64,000 nucleotides of DNA from the NCBI RefSeq assembly GCF_041381155.1, contig NC_091138.1, positions 31,675,604 through 31,739,603 of the forward strand. The letters run 5' to 3'. The notes under the pieces were generated by a model. That model was given only the letters and a program-made list of their open reading frames with translations. It ran no database searches and had not been told where the DNA came from. Position 1 is the stretch's first letter. Every line of letters starts with the position of its first letter. This stretch comes from Argopecten irradians. Taxonomy: Eukaryota; Mollusca; Bivalvia; Pectinida; Pectinidae. The position numbers were made by a program, and so were the translations under genes. Of the stretch, positions 12,900 through 26,039 are shown piece by piece.

Positions 12900-14188
12900 G
12901 ACAGATTTTAACACAATATGATCAGGTGGTGATCATGCAATCCAGTAGGGCCCAGCATTCTCGGAGTCAATGACATTCAAGTATACGCTGACAAATTTGC
13001 ATAAGACCATTTAACCAGAATATCATATGACAGTGAAAAATCCAATTACATGTCAATCCTATCATGAGATTGTTTGCCAACATCAATGCAAAGAGCACAG
13101 GCCAATTTCATGCTCTATATAGTTTAAAATGGGGAAAATCTGGAAATACTAGAAGCACAATCACCGCTTCTAAAATGCGGAATTTTTAAGACAGATCAAG
13201 TTCCATTTCAGGATGTCTATAGTTTACAATGTCTTGTCAAACCCTATCCCTCTTTTTTACGATTCATTTCTAGACTTTAAACGCAAATGCATGTATAATG
13301 TATGCCTTTGTATACAGAAGAACTAGCTCCAAACCAGTCCTTGCCTAATCTGGTTCGCTGTATTCCACTGTAATTGTATGACACTTGCCTTCTTAAATGA
13401 TAGTAATTGAAACCTGTATATTCTTGAAACCTGGCTATACCGGTCAAATATGCTGGTCCCAGCGACATCGGTTTAAACAAGTTATAATGTATTTTGTTTT
13501 TATTCTTCTCCTATTGCCCATCATAACATCCTGTATTTACAAGTACATATTTTCTATCCAATCTTTCTCTTTTGCCCATAGCATTATTTGAGTAGCAGGA
13601 TTGGACTGGGTCAATAATTGGTGACCAGGTAGGTCAATCAGTAGAGTATAGTAATTCATACTAATTTGTGCCTGTATAATCTGGCAACCTGGCTAAAACG
13701 GTTCCAGTGACATCCAGTTTAGGCAAGTTATACTATACCTTATCCCAAGATCATGAAATATTGTTTTAGTATTTGCTTGTTTAATCATAGAAGACATTCT
13801 TAGGAAAAGTAACATCTTTTTGATAATCCCGAACTTTTAACCTTCCTACCAGCAATGCTGACACTTAAGTTAGCCTCCTAGTTCAGGTATCCAAAGGTAC
13901 AAAGTAGTGTAACAGAGGCGAGATATTCATGTACAAAAAATATCTGTAACATTTTAAAACAGAGCTGGCAAATGCACTCAGAGGAAAGCCTCGAACCATA
14001 GCCATGTGCTTGTGTAATGGACTGTAGGCTGCCACCAATGTTTAAAATCTGAACACAACCATCTCACACAGGAACATAGAATCACAATTTAAACCCAAGG
14101 AATACACCAAATCACACAAATTAGCTTTGAAACTGTAATACCCTCTCGCAGAGTTCAGGCTTGCAAAATTGGCATTTTTACAAACAGG
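12900..14188. other. Intergenic DNA with one SINE fragment
   Basis: Apart from the SINE piece at 13592-13665 and two similar stretches (CTGTATATTCTTGAAACCTG at 13413 and CTGTATAATCTGGCAACCTG at 13672) nothing is recognised. Confidence 0.35.
13592..13665 (+). mobile_element. tRNA-related SINE fragment
   Basis: GTAGCAGGATTGGACTGGGT followed by GGTGACCAGGTAGGTCAATC and AGTAGAGTA: the 5' head and A-box of the family at 7078, truncated before the B-box. Confidence 0.7.
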
Positions 14189-14274
14189 TACCTTGAACAG
14201 TTCATCAGAGAAATCATCCAGTACCGTCCTGAAGACTTTCATCGCGACGGACCACCCAGTACACACCAGGACCT
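14189..14274 (-). CDS. Possible isolated exon, unrecognised
   Basis: On the minus strand an acceptor-like GTAAGACAG at 14275 is followed by an open stretch reading EVLVCTGWSVAMKVF, then RTVLDDFSDELFK, closed by a donor-like AAG^GTACCTG at 14189. The residue mix looks more protein-like than the surrounding frames, and the frame stays open past the donor. No family is recognised and no partner exon was found. It may be chance. Confidence 0.2.
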
Positions 14275-14694
14275 CACCTGTCTTACATGTACCTGTGTTA
14301 ACCTAGTCCAGACTTTCAAAGTCTGTTTAATTCCAAGTCAATACTGCACGAGCCCTGGACTGATACCAGGTGGGTTAGCATGGCACATTCTTATACAGTA
14401 TTGCTTTTAGGGGTCATAAAGGTGTCTGTAGGGGCCACCTGTCAGGCTGTCACTGTACCTGGCTGGTGTCATCAGCAACCACAATACTTCCCCCATATCC
14501 CACCACTCCACTACCTTACAACACTCAATTAAATCTTTAACCTCCCTAACCAAATAACAGACGAAGAAAGAAACCAGAGTTGAGCCCCTCAGCCCCACCT
14601 CCAACAGTTTTTATTTTCGTAACAGTGCATTTTTTTTTACTGTCTTCTTGACATCTTTTAATCTTGAATGTTCTTTGGCTGCAAAAAATTTATA

Positions 14695-14888
14695 TACCGT
14701 ATTCGACCCAATAAGCGCCCAGGGCGTTTAAAAAATTGAAAAGGTGCTAATAAGACATAATTATTGCAAATCTAGACAGTTTTGTGTAGTTTTGGTCTTT
14801 ATTTAAGCATGGGCAAGTGAAATCGAGGCCTCAAAAAGCGGGAGGGGCATTTATAAGGATATGGGCGCTAATTGAGTCGAATAGGGTA
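14695..14888. mobile_element. TIR element, GACCCAATAAGCGCC family
   Basis: Left end TACCGTATTCGACCCAATAA and right end GCGCTAATTGAGTCGAATAG then GGTA; about 194 bp, TA at both ends. No coding capacity. A sister copy is at 53207-53378. Confidence 0.75.
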
Positions 14889-15154
14889 TTATAATTACTA
14901 TTAGTTAAGATTAAAATACAACCGATACATAATTAATAATTCATTTCTGTCCCTACTGAAGTTGTTTTTCTGTTATATGCCAAAAGAAAAATTGTAAATG
15001 GCTCAAAATTTTACCTCACTATATCAGCACTGATGCTGTGAATTAATTTGCTATAAAAAGAAACCCATATTAAGTTATCAAATTAATACACTAAAACTTG
15101 TTTTTATTTTCATTTCAAAATTGAATTACTACTATCAAGGTATTCAAGAATAGT

Positions 15155-15245
15155 GAAATTGGACCATATATTGGTCACCACTGACCAAGTAGCTCTATAG
15201 ATATGAGATTCAGGGATCACTACATTTTCTCCTCTCCTGTTACGT
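15155..15245 (+). mobile_element. tRNA-related SINE fragment, internally deleted
   Basis: Contains TTGGTCACCACTGACCAAGT, AGCTC and the tail CTACATTTTCTCCTCTCCTG of the family at 7078, with the middle, including most of the tRNA-like part, missing. Confidence 0.6.
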
Positions 15246-16554
15246 AAGGAAGGTGAGCAATAGCAGATCACTCTAAATCCCTGGTATTAAGATTGTGCCA
15301 AATACCCCTCATATCACAGGCAGAGCCTACAGAGTAAATGTTGAAAACATCTCAAGGTTAAAGTAGATACCAATTTGTCTAAAAGTGTATATAATTTCTA
15401 GATTTAAAAATCCTTTCATTTTCCCCGTCATGAATTTCCAGCTGCATGGATTAGCACCAACATTGCACTAACACAGTTGCTAAGATACAAGAGTATTTTA
15501 AAGCCATCGTGTGGAAATGGTGAATTACCTATTCAAAATTTCAAATTTCCATCACTCGTCCTTGAGTTGCATTAAAGTTTCACTACCATGACGTTTCTTT
15601 CTTGCATTAACCCGATTCAAATCATTTCAACTAAATTTCTAGGATCAAAACAAATTATCTTTATTTCTAATTGAACTTAAAACCTGTCGGGCAAGTATTT
15701 ATATTTTTGAACAAATCTTGATATTTACATACTCAATAACTCAAATGATTCAAGTTGGTCTTAAAAAGGTTTGATTGAAAGGTTCCATTGTGGAAGGTAA
15801 TTTCTCTTCCATTCAGCACTACAACTGTCCAGTTACATTTTCCTCTCAACTTGGATCCGCTACAAAGTGTGAGAAGCTGAGACGTTGGCGTAAGCTGGAA
15901 GAAGAGATTTGGACAGCTTGTACTTCAGGAATGTCTTATCAATGAAAACAAGAGCCTTTCGTTGACACTATCACACCCATCACCGTCTCCCTCTACACAT
16001 ATCCATCCCGGTCTTTTATTACACAATCAAACTACCTGTAATTAACAGACAAGATAACGGCACATAAAAAATGTCCGCTTGAGTGTAGAATCGGTGAATC
16101 TGTGCTGTTTACACCTCCCTGGCTGCACTTATCAGCCGGCAGAACCTCCAGTCAAGTGGTACTCCATAATATACTGCACCCTCCCATACCATACGCTCCC
16201 CATCAATGATGTATGCCGTTCTTTAACACCAGATTACACAACATCCTGCACCTGACCCCAACACTTGCTCAAGATCTTTTCAGTCAGTTCTACTTTATAG
16301 TTAAACCTCCATTCCCGATACCTTAGTATTATGACCACCTGATAAAGAGGACAGCTTTCATGGTTTCCCCAAATGGCTATACCATTCATACAACACAAAT
16401 GTATAAAGACCAATTGGCTATATCAAATGTTTTTCCTTTCAAGACAGGGTTGATTGTAAAATTTTTGAATCATTTCTTGAATAAGACATTTCTTGGCTGG
16501 ATACTGACCCATATTTCAATTAATGCTAACCTAATAACAACCTAGATTTCACAA
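15246..16554. other. Intergenic DNA
   Basis: No exon with splice support and no repeat recognised. 15840-16260 is more GC-balanced than its surroundings, but no frame is convincing. Confidence 0.35.
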
Positions 16555-16654
16555 TTGTTGACTCCTTGTTACTAATACACTGTACAGAAAAAACACCTGC
16601 TTAATACAACCACTTTCTTAGAGTACCAAATAGCCAATGTTTACACAAGGCCCT

Positions 16655-16920
16655 AAATGGACAATTTCGACAAAATTTGACATTTGTATAAAGACCAACT
16701 GGATCTAAATACCATGGTTTCCCTGTGGTGTCCCTGGAGTGGTATAAATAGGCTTAACTGTATTTGACTCATTAATACCATGGTTTCCCTTGTCCCTGGA
16801 GTTGTCTTTATGGATAGGTTTGACTGTATTTGACTCATTAATACCATGGTTTCCCTTGTCCCTGGAGTTGTCTTTATGGATAGGTTTGACTGTATTTGAC
16901 TCATCGATACCAATGATATT
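16655..16920. repeat. 66-bp minisatellite derived from a TIR-element arm
   Basis: Unit ACCATGGTTTCCCTTGTCCC, TGGAGTTGTCTTTATGGATA and GGTTTGACTGTATTTGACTC plus ATTAAT, three to four copies; the first is 6-7 bases shorter in one part. The TCTTTATGGATAGGTTTGA core matches the end of the CTGTCTATAAAGACC MITE family, suggesting an amplified arm. Confidence 0.8.
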
Positions 16921-16969
16921 CCACCTAATCCCTGATCCCAAGGGTGTGGACATTGGATAAAGATCTAAG

Positions 16970-18430
16970 TTTGTACGTCATGTTTTCTTACTATGATTAC
17001 CATTCAGGAGATATCATCATTAAATCAGATACAGAATCCTGATATAACTTGAAATGTTAAGGTGTAACATTACATCACACATTTTAGCATCCTTCACATG
17101 TGGAGTATAGATAGTGTACATCCACCCACCACCAGGCACGCTCCCATTGAGAACTGGTAGAGACATTACACTGAATACCAACACTTCTCGGTTCACACCT
17201 CCTTCTTAATGGGCAAGAACACACGTGCAGATAATGCAAAGTGACTACATGTATTTTCTGTCTGTACTACATGTTCCTTTTCACTCTTTCATTGTATTGT
17301 TGTACGATTTTCTGTACTACTTCCATGAAGTTTGACTTATTCACCCCTGAAAATTTCAATATGGACTGGTCAAGTCTTTGGTTTAGTAGACCATAAATGT
17401 GTCTTCAGGGGTAAATGTGTTAACTGAACTAGGATTTGTCCAAAGTTGCATCATTCACATAGTGGAAATGAGTTTACTTTCTATCAGATCTAAAAAAAAC
17501 TTCCAAAATGTCACAGTAAGTTTGAAATGAGATCAGTATCCAATCACAAACTTGCTTTAGTGACCTCTGTAAAGGGACCACCTGCCAAATGAGACCACTT
17601 ACTCAGGATCTCAAATCGACAAGGGAGGTAATAACCAAATGACAGGACAGGGGAGATAATAACTTACAGTCCGGATAAATGCCACAGAAATATTAAAATA
17701 TGAAATGGGAAGACAGGAGAAGTTCTTATTTAGAGCAGGAAAGGGGAGATAGTTTAAAGATTAGAGAAGTTATCTCCCCAAGAGGGGAAGACAGGGGAGG
17801 TAATTAGCTCCATATCATGGGAGGTAATAACATAAAAGCAAACAGAAAAGGGAAATAATTACATTAAGACAGGAGGACAGGGGAGGTAATCAGTCAGAAA
17901 TTGGGGCACAATCCATCAACATAGAGATTGATTGTGAACTTATAGTAGATGAGGCATTAGCGATAAATGGATGATGTTTTATGTATAGACACATTACCTC
18001 TAATTACAGAAGAACAGGCCATCTTGGCAAACCAATAACCTGTCCATTAGCGCTGAATACCATTTTCTCTTTGGTATGTTGTATCACAGGGGGAAATCAA
18101 ACAGAGGGACAAGCTAGTCTTCCACTGACACAGATCCAAGTCCAAATATCTTAACATTTTGATTTTAAAACATACTGCCCTCCTCCATATATACTTACCA
18201 TACATGCTGTATTTAGCACACACACATACACCCCATTGTATCCCAATTAAACAAAATTCATGTTATGGCATGGTGTATAAACTTGTTAGTCTTTTAATCA
18301 TGTGTAATAATGCAATAAAAGAAAGAAGGCATATGTATGATATATGCTGTGACAGATTAATGTGCATTGGCTATGGAAAGAGTTAAAATATAGCTGACTT
18401 TTGTCCACAACTAACATACAAATAGGACAT
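16970..18430. other. Intergenic DNA with GGGGAGATAA-type imperfect repeats
   Basis: 17615-17900 contains repeated GACAGGGGAGGTAATNA motifs (GACAAGGGAGGTAATAAC, GACAGGGGAGATAATAAC, GACAGGGGAGGTAATTAG, GACAGGGGAGGTAATCAG), a loose purine-rich array. Nothing coding is recognised. Confidence 0.5.
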
Positions 18431-20314
18431 TGGTTGCTAACTGATCAAAGTCTAATTAAAGGCAGGTTCTCCAGGTACTGAGTTTGGTTGTTTTTTCTCT
18501 CTGGGTACTCAGATTTTTCTCTACTTCCAAAACCTCTTAAATCCCGAAAAGACACTGGCTTAACAGGATGTGAAATATGCTAAAAACAAAACCAAACATA
18601 ATTCAAACAACATGTTTGACCTGTGGAATGCTATTTCATGTGATGTTGTTCAATGTTTGTACCTTTATCTTCTGGTAGGTGATGTGTGTATAGATATAAA
18701 GAACCAGGTGGAGGGTGTGCATCCGAGGTTAACTAAACATACATACAGAAACATGGCTGCCTTCTGATCATAATTCACTGTTGCCACTTAAAAACATATC
18801 TATTCAGTTCTGATGGAAGCCATATCACACAAAAGTCCTATACTTTTAGGACTCAAATCACTCAGCAATTTTAGTGCTGTTTTATAACACAAATTCCATA
18901 AAGAAAAAGCTAATTATTCAAAATAGATATTTTAGAATATATAATATAAAAATTAAAGAAGAACAGGGGAAAATACACAATCTTGTAGAATGCCCCAAGC
19001 AGGAATCAAACCTGGGTCACTGGCCTGAAAATCCATATCGCTACTGACCGAAGCAAAGATGCTCCATCACTTGAGTGACAGAGACTGTTCCTTTCAAATA
19101 ATAATTATCTGGAATTGTCTGTTAGGCAAATGTCCCAATTTCCATAAGTTAAAGCGAGACAGTAAGGAATAGAATGGGTCAGGACAGGACTGAAACACCC
19201 AACACACTCCCCATACCATTCATTTAAGTTAGTATTGAAATGTGTGTATGTGTTAATTATCATTCTTTAAACTTCTTCTTACACATTTTTTATCATTTGC
19301 AAATTTTATTTGAAGGTATAGTACAATTACTAATTATCCCATAATTTATGTTGAAGTTATCTGCCTCTTTTGCTAAAAGTGGAAAATTGAACACCTAGAC
19401 CAGGGTTCAAACACAGAATCTTCAATAATGTTCTACCAGTATGCAATTAATATTCTATATGACAAGGGATCAACTCCGTCAAATGGATCGAGTTACGGTA
19501 TACAGACACTCATATCATTCTAAAATAAATTAAAGACAGAGTTTCCATTATTCTGTAGATAATGGTTAGATGTCAGAGTAAGATACTCATATTGTGATAA
19601 AAGTTGCCCAATATGTTTGATTTTTCATCAAATCTTTTCCACATAATGGCAAGGTCTTAGCTATTAAAATCTGGTTATAAGATAGATATCTATGACTTTT
19701 AGCTTTACATATCACTGAAATTATAAACATGGAAGCTGTAATTGAAATCTCTTCCAGTCAAGACAGAATATTCTAAAAACAATCATCTCTTGTTGTAGCC
19801 TCTATGACATTGTTGAATTGCAAGGAAGCTCCCGATGGATTATGTATAGGATATGTGTCTGATTTTGATACTTGCACATTAATGAGTTCCTGGTGACAAA
19901 GGATTCAGGAAGACTGTTTTAAGTTACTGGATAGATTTCCCCAGAGCTCTAAGATTGTAAATGATAGTTAAGGGAATCTAAACCAACCAATCAAAAAGTT
20001 GAACAATACAGCCTCATTAAGTTAAAGCCAGCCAAATTATTATGATGAAGATATGAAGCTTGTATAGAAAAGACAATTTGTTTGTTCTCAACTGTGAATG
20101 CATCCTTTTGATGAGAACATCAAGACATATAAGGAGTAAACCTGCATTCATATCCATCGCTTTTTAATCTTATTAGGTTTTCATGACAATGAGATGTAGA
20201 ACAAAATGAGCCATTCAAATGGATAGGTTATAAACAAACCATATTGATCCTAGGATAAGAATTTTTTTACAAATAATAAGATTTTGCAAACAAAACTGTA
20301 TAAAAGACATCGCC
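18431..20314. other. AT-rich intergenic DNA with SINE-like scraps
   Basis: 18460-18570 resembles the inner part of the TAACGTCCTATTAACAG repeat family (CTGGGTACTCAGATTTTTCT). 18995-19080 has a degenerate tRNA-like stretch on the minus strand (B-box-like GGTTTGATTCCTG). No gene is recognised. Confidence 0.35.
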
Positions 20315-20319
20315 TTTAG

Positions 20320-20515
20320 ATACACCTTTGATTGGTTGAAATAGGTATATCTGACCCCTGACCTAAGTGTCAAGATTATCACCTTTGGATACACCTTTGA
20401 TTGGTTGAAATAGGTATATCTGACCCCTGCCCTAAGATTCAAGATTATCATTTTTGGATGAACCTTTGATTGGTTGAAATAGGTATATCTGACCCCTGAC
20501 CTAAGGCCAAGGGTC
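20320..20515. repeat. Three-copy tandem repeat, about 70 bp
   Basis: Units share CACCTTTGATTGGTTGAAAT and AGGTATATCTGACCCCTG, starting near 20322, 20391 and 20461. The open frame on the minus strand through it is a by-product. Confidence 0.85.
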
Positions 20516-21892
20516 AAGGCCATTATGACATGATTACAGTGCACTAGTCATTAACTATGTATGATTCAGGTATACAACAAAAATTCCTTATCATTGTAAA
20601 AAATCATTGCCCAGATAAGAATAACTGATAAATTAATTTGACATTGACCTTGGGGTCAAGGTTACAATGACCTTATAACAGAGATCTACTAATCAGCTTC
20701 ATAGATGTGGTTATGCTACATTTTTTGTCAAAATACTTTATCTTTTGAAAATTATGACCTTGGAGGCAAAACTGAATTAGAATAACAAGAAGAACTCCGG
20801 TAATACAATAAATACTGTCTGTCTTCAATGTAACAGATAATTCCATACCCATGGATTAAGATAAGATTTTCGGATCAGTCAACAATACTTATCATGTAAT
20901 GTCCAATATCAGGTCTCCTGCCAATGGGTTGTCCAATTATTACCATGGATACCTAGACGATGGCTTATGAGCAAGTAACAGATATTACTCAGATAATGAT
21001 GCTTAGGTTACATCTTCTAAACAAGTAAAAAACATTTTTCTCTTTACCCTGTCTGGAACAAAATGTAAAAACAATCGCAACGCCGACACATCATCATGAA
21101 AATCGTTTAAATATCAATCATCTGGCTGTTTATCACGTAAAGCCAGGCCTCGATATTCCATGTGCTGCCACCTAGGTATGTAGAGTCGTAAATTATCAAA
21201 AAATTAAAAACTCAATGTGATCTGGTCTTTCTGTTTTATTGGCTGACGATGAAGGTATAGAAGAAGACCTGCTGTTACCTCCGATGTGAAGCCGTGTGGA
21301 TATCAAGTGTATCGGAATTGCTCCACAGTTGCCTCCGTGGAATAGCCATATGGATATCAAGTGTTTCCGAATTGCTCCCCTGTCTCCCGGCGGTAGAAAT
21401 GAGCTCCTAGGATGAGCTCCACATCGGCCCTGGCAGGCCTCTCTACCACAGAAATCATTTCTAGCCCATAAAAAAATATTTACCACTAAAAAAAATATTT
21501 TTAAAGTAAGCCATCTCATTGATAACAGGATGATAAATTAAACTGTTGACGCGGGTAGACATTTTTAGTATTGTGTATAGTCTCTCTGAGGACTGAACTA
21601 ATCTGGACCACATCTTAACAAACTTGCCTCTCAACTAAAAGACCAAACTTAATGCGGGTCACCGCTCAGCCAGAGGACCACTGCAATATGTTCTGGTCCT
21701 TAAACAAAGGTCCAATGGTATTTTTGAAATTGGCCTTTTTTGGAGCCTAAGAAAACTATCTTAATTACCATGAAAGCAAACAAGAAAAGGAGCTTTCCTT
21801 AAAATCTGGAATGCTTTTCTATGGAGAATTTTAAGCTAATAATTCCTTAAAAATCAAAGAATGTTCATGAAACTGGACCCAGGTGGTCTCTA
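20516..21892. other. Intergenic DNA with a 54-bp duplication
   Basis: 21260-21390 has about 2.5 copies of a 54-bp unit (plus strand GTGGATATCAAGTGTATCGG and AATTGCTCCACAGTTGCCTC). The minus-strand frame at 21519-21196 covers it but shows no recognised domain. Elsewhere nothing is seen. Confidence 0.4.
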
Positions 21893-22147
21893 TTTGTATT
21901 TGCATATTACAGAGTTATCTGTCCTTCTAGGTAGGTATTGTTTGTTACGTCATGTGTAACGTTATGGACGACGTAATTTGTGCTCACAAAGTAATGATGT
22001 AACAATAGATACTTTCCCGCAAGAGACAACTCGGTAATATGCAAAAACTGAAAACAAAGTTGATTCCTAATGCAGGTTTTACTGTCAATGTAACATGTAT
22101 CAAATTGGTGATGATAATTAGATAGTTGATACCTGTACAAATACAAA
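21893..22147. mobile_element. Short inverted-repeat element with ATTTGTATTTG ends
   Basis: ATTTGTATTTGCAT on the left faces GTACAAATACAAAC on the right, 255 bp. The left part (ATTACAGAGTTATCTGTCCT) is related, inverted, to the region at 24860-24905 (AGATAACTCTGTAATTTGCA). Confidence 0.45.
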
Positions 22148-22643
22148 CAAAATCAGCTACTAGTGACTTTACACCAACCGACTAGGCTTGTGAACTTTCA
22201 TCCTCTAGGAATTGAAATTTCAGTTTTCATTCTCTCCAATGATAGCAGTGGTATTGTGTCTCTGTGTATTACTAATTATCTCTGATGGAAACAGGAGTGT
22301 ACCACAAATTTTCTTCATTTCTTATGCTTATCTGTATTTCCTAAGTGCACTAGAACAAATTGCTTTCAATCAAAATTTAATCTGACAAAAGAATCTTGAT
22401 TCAGGTTTTGTTTTGTGGTTTGATACCTACATGTATTTCATCTAGAATTGTTTCCCATTTTCATAATGTCAATCTATTGGGACAATATCGAATATCAGTT
22501 GTTGGTGAACTTTTGCCATGTAAAGTAAAACTGTGGAGTCAGTATATTTTTAGTAACTAAATTTTTCGCTATATCATTTTGCAAAAGTTCCTTACCTAAG
22601 AGGTAAGGTATCAACTATCTAATTATCATCACCAATTTGATAC
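22097..22643. repeat. Perfect 37-bp inverted repeats 473 bp apart
   Basis: 22097-22133 (GTATCAAATTGGTGATGATA then ATTAGATAGTTGATACC) is the exact reverse complement of 22607-22643. The arms could be ends of a MITE or a fold-back pair created when the element at 21893 was partly copied. Confidence 0.85.
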
Positions 22644-24755
22644 CTAAGAGGCCTGTTAACTTGGTAAACCTCAGAAAAGCTACAAATTGTGCAATTTGAA
22701 GCACACGCCATAGGTATGCTACTAGTTAAATATCAAGAAAAAATGGTATCCATTGATTAGATGTAGAGATCTTTCTTAATGTTGCTTATATGTACTACTT
22801 ATATGAATAGTCAAATTAATATAACCCTTTTAGACCCTGACTGAATCCCCGTCGCTTACAGATACTACCATTCAAATATCAATGATATCCATTATGCATA
22901 GCTCAGTTTCAGAAAAGAAATTACTTATATATATATATCTAGTCAAATTGACCCCTTTTGACTTATGCTCCTCATACCCTGGGTGTTCAGCCTATCCATT
23001 TGAAGCATTTTGAATTCCACCTCATAGGAATATACCAGACAAATTTGGTTATATTCCTTTAAGTATTTATGAACATGAAGTCGATTATATAAAATAGGCA
23101 ATTTGACTGTTTAACTCCTGAATTCACCCTGTGAAGACACATAGGCTCTCCTTATTCAAAGACTGGACCAGTCCATTAAGGGAATTCAGGTTGAATGAGT
23201 TATTAGTCTCCATGAGTTTCTCTATCACAAGAAGACACATCACTAATATTCCACAATTTAAACATATACAAGCTCTTGACATGCATGCACTAAGTACATA
23301 CAGGAGACTGTCCTTAATGACCTTATTGTGTAATTAAGGATGTTATCATGTTAAGCATTACTGAGAACAATAAGACAAGATAACAGCTTGTCAACAAACT
23401 ATTACAGCAACACCATGAACGCACCTGAAAATTAACCAATCACCATGGCAACTGGAGGATGATATAATTGTTTACACTAACAGGATGAATGGAAGAAATA
23501 AGGGAGGTCACTCTTGGGTTAATATAATGACCCTGAACATCCCGTCACACTCAAATTACCCACCATTACTTATCAGACAATACCCTGATATAACTACACA
23601 CCCTACACGATTCTCCCAAAATAACTAACATCTCCACATTTTAATTAAAACGACAGACAAGTGCAGCCAAAATTCTGGCCCCTAAATATGTCCTCCTGGT
23701 AATTGGATGGTAGCAGGTGTAACCCAGATACAAATATTTGGACACTGCAGTCAGTCAATAACATTATGTGTATTGTACAAGCAGGCATACTTGGTGTACC
23801 AGATGCTTGTTTTTATAGGGGAAGAGTCTGACCACCAAGGGAGAATAATGAAACAACTGGTACTGAAGCACTCTACAGCACCTACCTCTAGCCCCAATCT
23901 CCACCTCCTCTCCCCTCCCCCAAACCCATACCCCCTCCCCTCTCTCATATCATCCCACCATTCCAACTTAGACATATGCTCTTCAGGGCAAGACAGACAA
24001 CATAGAATAAAGACATTATTGACAAATGTCAAGCATTCCTTATTTTCATTTTCAAATAAATAATATCAACACAGGAAGTAGAAGAAGCAGAAGTAAAAGA
24101 AGCTGAGGGAAAAGTAGCCAGAAAGGCATATGATGAAACACACACTGTAGTCTACTAAATTAATAATATTCTGAGAGAAAAGTCTCATCATTGTAAACAT
24201 TGAAAGCAAGATATGAATCAGTTATTATCATAACATTTTTTCTTTGATCTCATGACCTTCACCTGCATCCCCTTGACCTTAATGCTGTACTTATTGGTAC
24301 TAACTTGAACAAATGCAGTCTTAGACAAATTCTTCTCAGTTCAGCTTTATCATCATCTTCTATTTGTCAATTTCACAATTTCAACATTGACCTATGACCT
24401 TTAACCTGTTGACATCACAGGAATTTTAGAAATGTTGAACTTCAGTGCTGTGAGAAAACTTAAGAAAATCTAAAGCAATAAATACATTTAAACCACCATA
24501 AAGACTACATTGTTGTGTTATTACCATTGTGTTATAAACTCTCTGTCATTAAACTACACAGTTTCGGGAATGTCGACATTTATCACTTGTACTCAGACTC
24601 TTAAATAGAAAATAGCTATTATAGACAATCACTCTTTTCCTGAGGAATTATAAAAATATTATACAACTGTATATATAACTAACTAAGGTTATATAAACAT
24701 TGCGATAAAAACTGAAAAACTTTGCTATAAAACAAGATATTACACTTTTAGCTCC
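22644..24755. other. AT-rich intergenic DNA
   Basis: Holds a TA microsatellite near 22927-22940 and a pyrimidine-rich stretch at 23880-23960 (CTCCTCTCCCCTCCCCC). The overlapping frames at 23707-24063 come from this low-complexity run. No gene is recognised. Confidence 0.4.
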
Positions 24756-24906
24756 CTTGCAGATAGGTAACGATTGTTATGTCATTATTTTGTGAACGCA
24801 ATTCACATCGTTTTCTCTGAAACGTATGACATTACTCTAGTAATCACATGACGTAACAAAACTACCTGCAAGGGCAGATAACTCTGTAATTTGCAAATAC
24901 AGAACA
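24755..24906. mobile_element. Fold-back element with CCCTTGCAG arms
   Basis: CTCCCTTGCAGATAGGTAAC on the left faces CTACCTGCAAGGGCAGATAA on the right; inner TTGTTATGTCAT faces ATGACGTAACAAA. Related to the sequence at 21893-22147. Confidence 0.55.
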
Positions 24907-24979
24907 GTTTAAGCCAGTGTTGTAGCAATAATACTGAATCCCATGTATGGCAGTTGTGGATGTACTGATCACAGGTTGA

Positions 24980-25110
24980 TTTGTTTGTTTGATTTATTAA
25001 CGTCCTATTTATTTGTTTGATTTATTTACACCAAGCAACACACCCTGGTTTTACTCTGGTACTTTGGATTTCCTCCACTTTCTAAACCTGGAATGTCCTT
25101 AAACGACCCT
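24980..25110. mobile_element. Fragment of the TAACGTCCTATTAACAG repeat family
   Basis: TTTGTTTGATTTATTAACGT plus CCTATT, then ACTTTGGATTTCCTCCACTT and CCTGGCTTTTAAC. Resembles the 5' part of the SINE-like repeats at 27891 and 33893. Confidence 0.45.
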
Positions 25111-25716
25111 GGCTTTTAACAGAATATCTAGCAAAAACATACAAAAATGTTATCTAGACACAACTCATTATACGAATAACATTTTTCATTCAGAAGTTTC
25201 GGGACCCTAAAGTTCTAGAAAAATTGAGAAACCTTCTGGACAGACAATACCTTCAGCCTATCAATGAGAAAAGCTAGCTACACAGTAAACATCCTATGCT
25301 ACTAGCCATTCCAGGTTTTGAAAACCTCACAATAGCACAAAACCATTACTGCCCATGGATCATTTATTCCTGGGGCGGCTAATTTCAGGTTTCGTTGCTA
25401 TTGACACCCCTACTGTCGAGATCATGCAGATTTAATTGGTGTTGTTTTGTTAAGCTTGGGATAAGTTTTTGGGTAAACAAACAACCTTCACATTTTCCCA
25501 CACATATCTCTAACCAGTAAGCATTGTGCTGTAATGAGAATCTCCTGAGGTAGACACCCTTCTCAGATATCCACTGAAAAAGTGAAAAGCCACTGTAGAC
25601 ATTTACACCACACTTTATCACATGTAAAACCTTTGTCATGCAAACACCTGAATACATCTATATACCACAATAGTTGATCTGGAATCTGAACTTATAAAGT
25701 TTTCTAACCATATACC

Positions 25717-25920
25717 ATATAGCCGGTTATTTTCACATGTTTTTACGATTTCATGGGTCATCGACGCGATTGTGATATTTTGATCCGTGAAAATATTAAT
25801 AATTGGGTGAATTATCTATAACCTTGAAGCCAAACAATGAAAATTCTATTCGCTGATATTTAATTTTGTTAATTTTTGGTCTATATCATGAAAAGTTTGA
25901 CCTGTGAAAAAAACCAATCT
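25717..25920. mobile_element. Element with GCCGGTTATTTTC end, one clear terminus
   Basis: Begins TACCATATAGCCGGTTATTT and continues with TTTTGATCCGTGAAAATATT, matching the complete element at 27318-27483. The right end is not clear. Confidence 0.5.
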
Positions 25921-26039
25921 TGGCCATTTTGTAAATTTTTTTAGATGAATAGTCTAGCTCTAAATGACCTTAGCTTTCATAATGGGAAATAAAACATACA
26001 AATTGAAAGAAACAAACAAATTGTTTGTGAAATGAATGC

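Noticed and set aside
21196..21519. A collagen exon (PPGDRG) for the gene at 30 kb
   Set aside because: Only one Gly-X-Y-like triplet pair; the region is a 54-bp tandem duplication without a matching acceptor.
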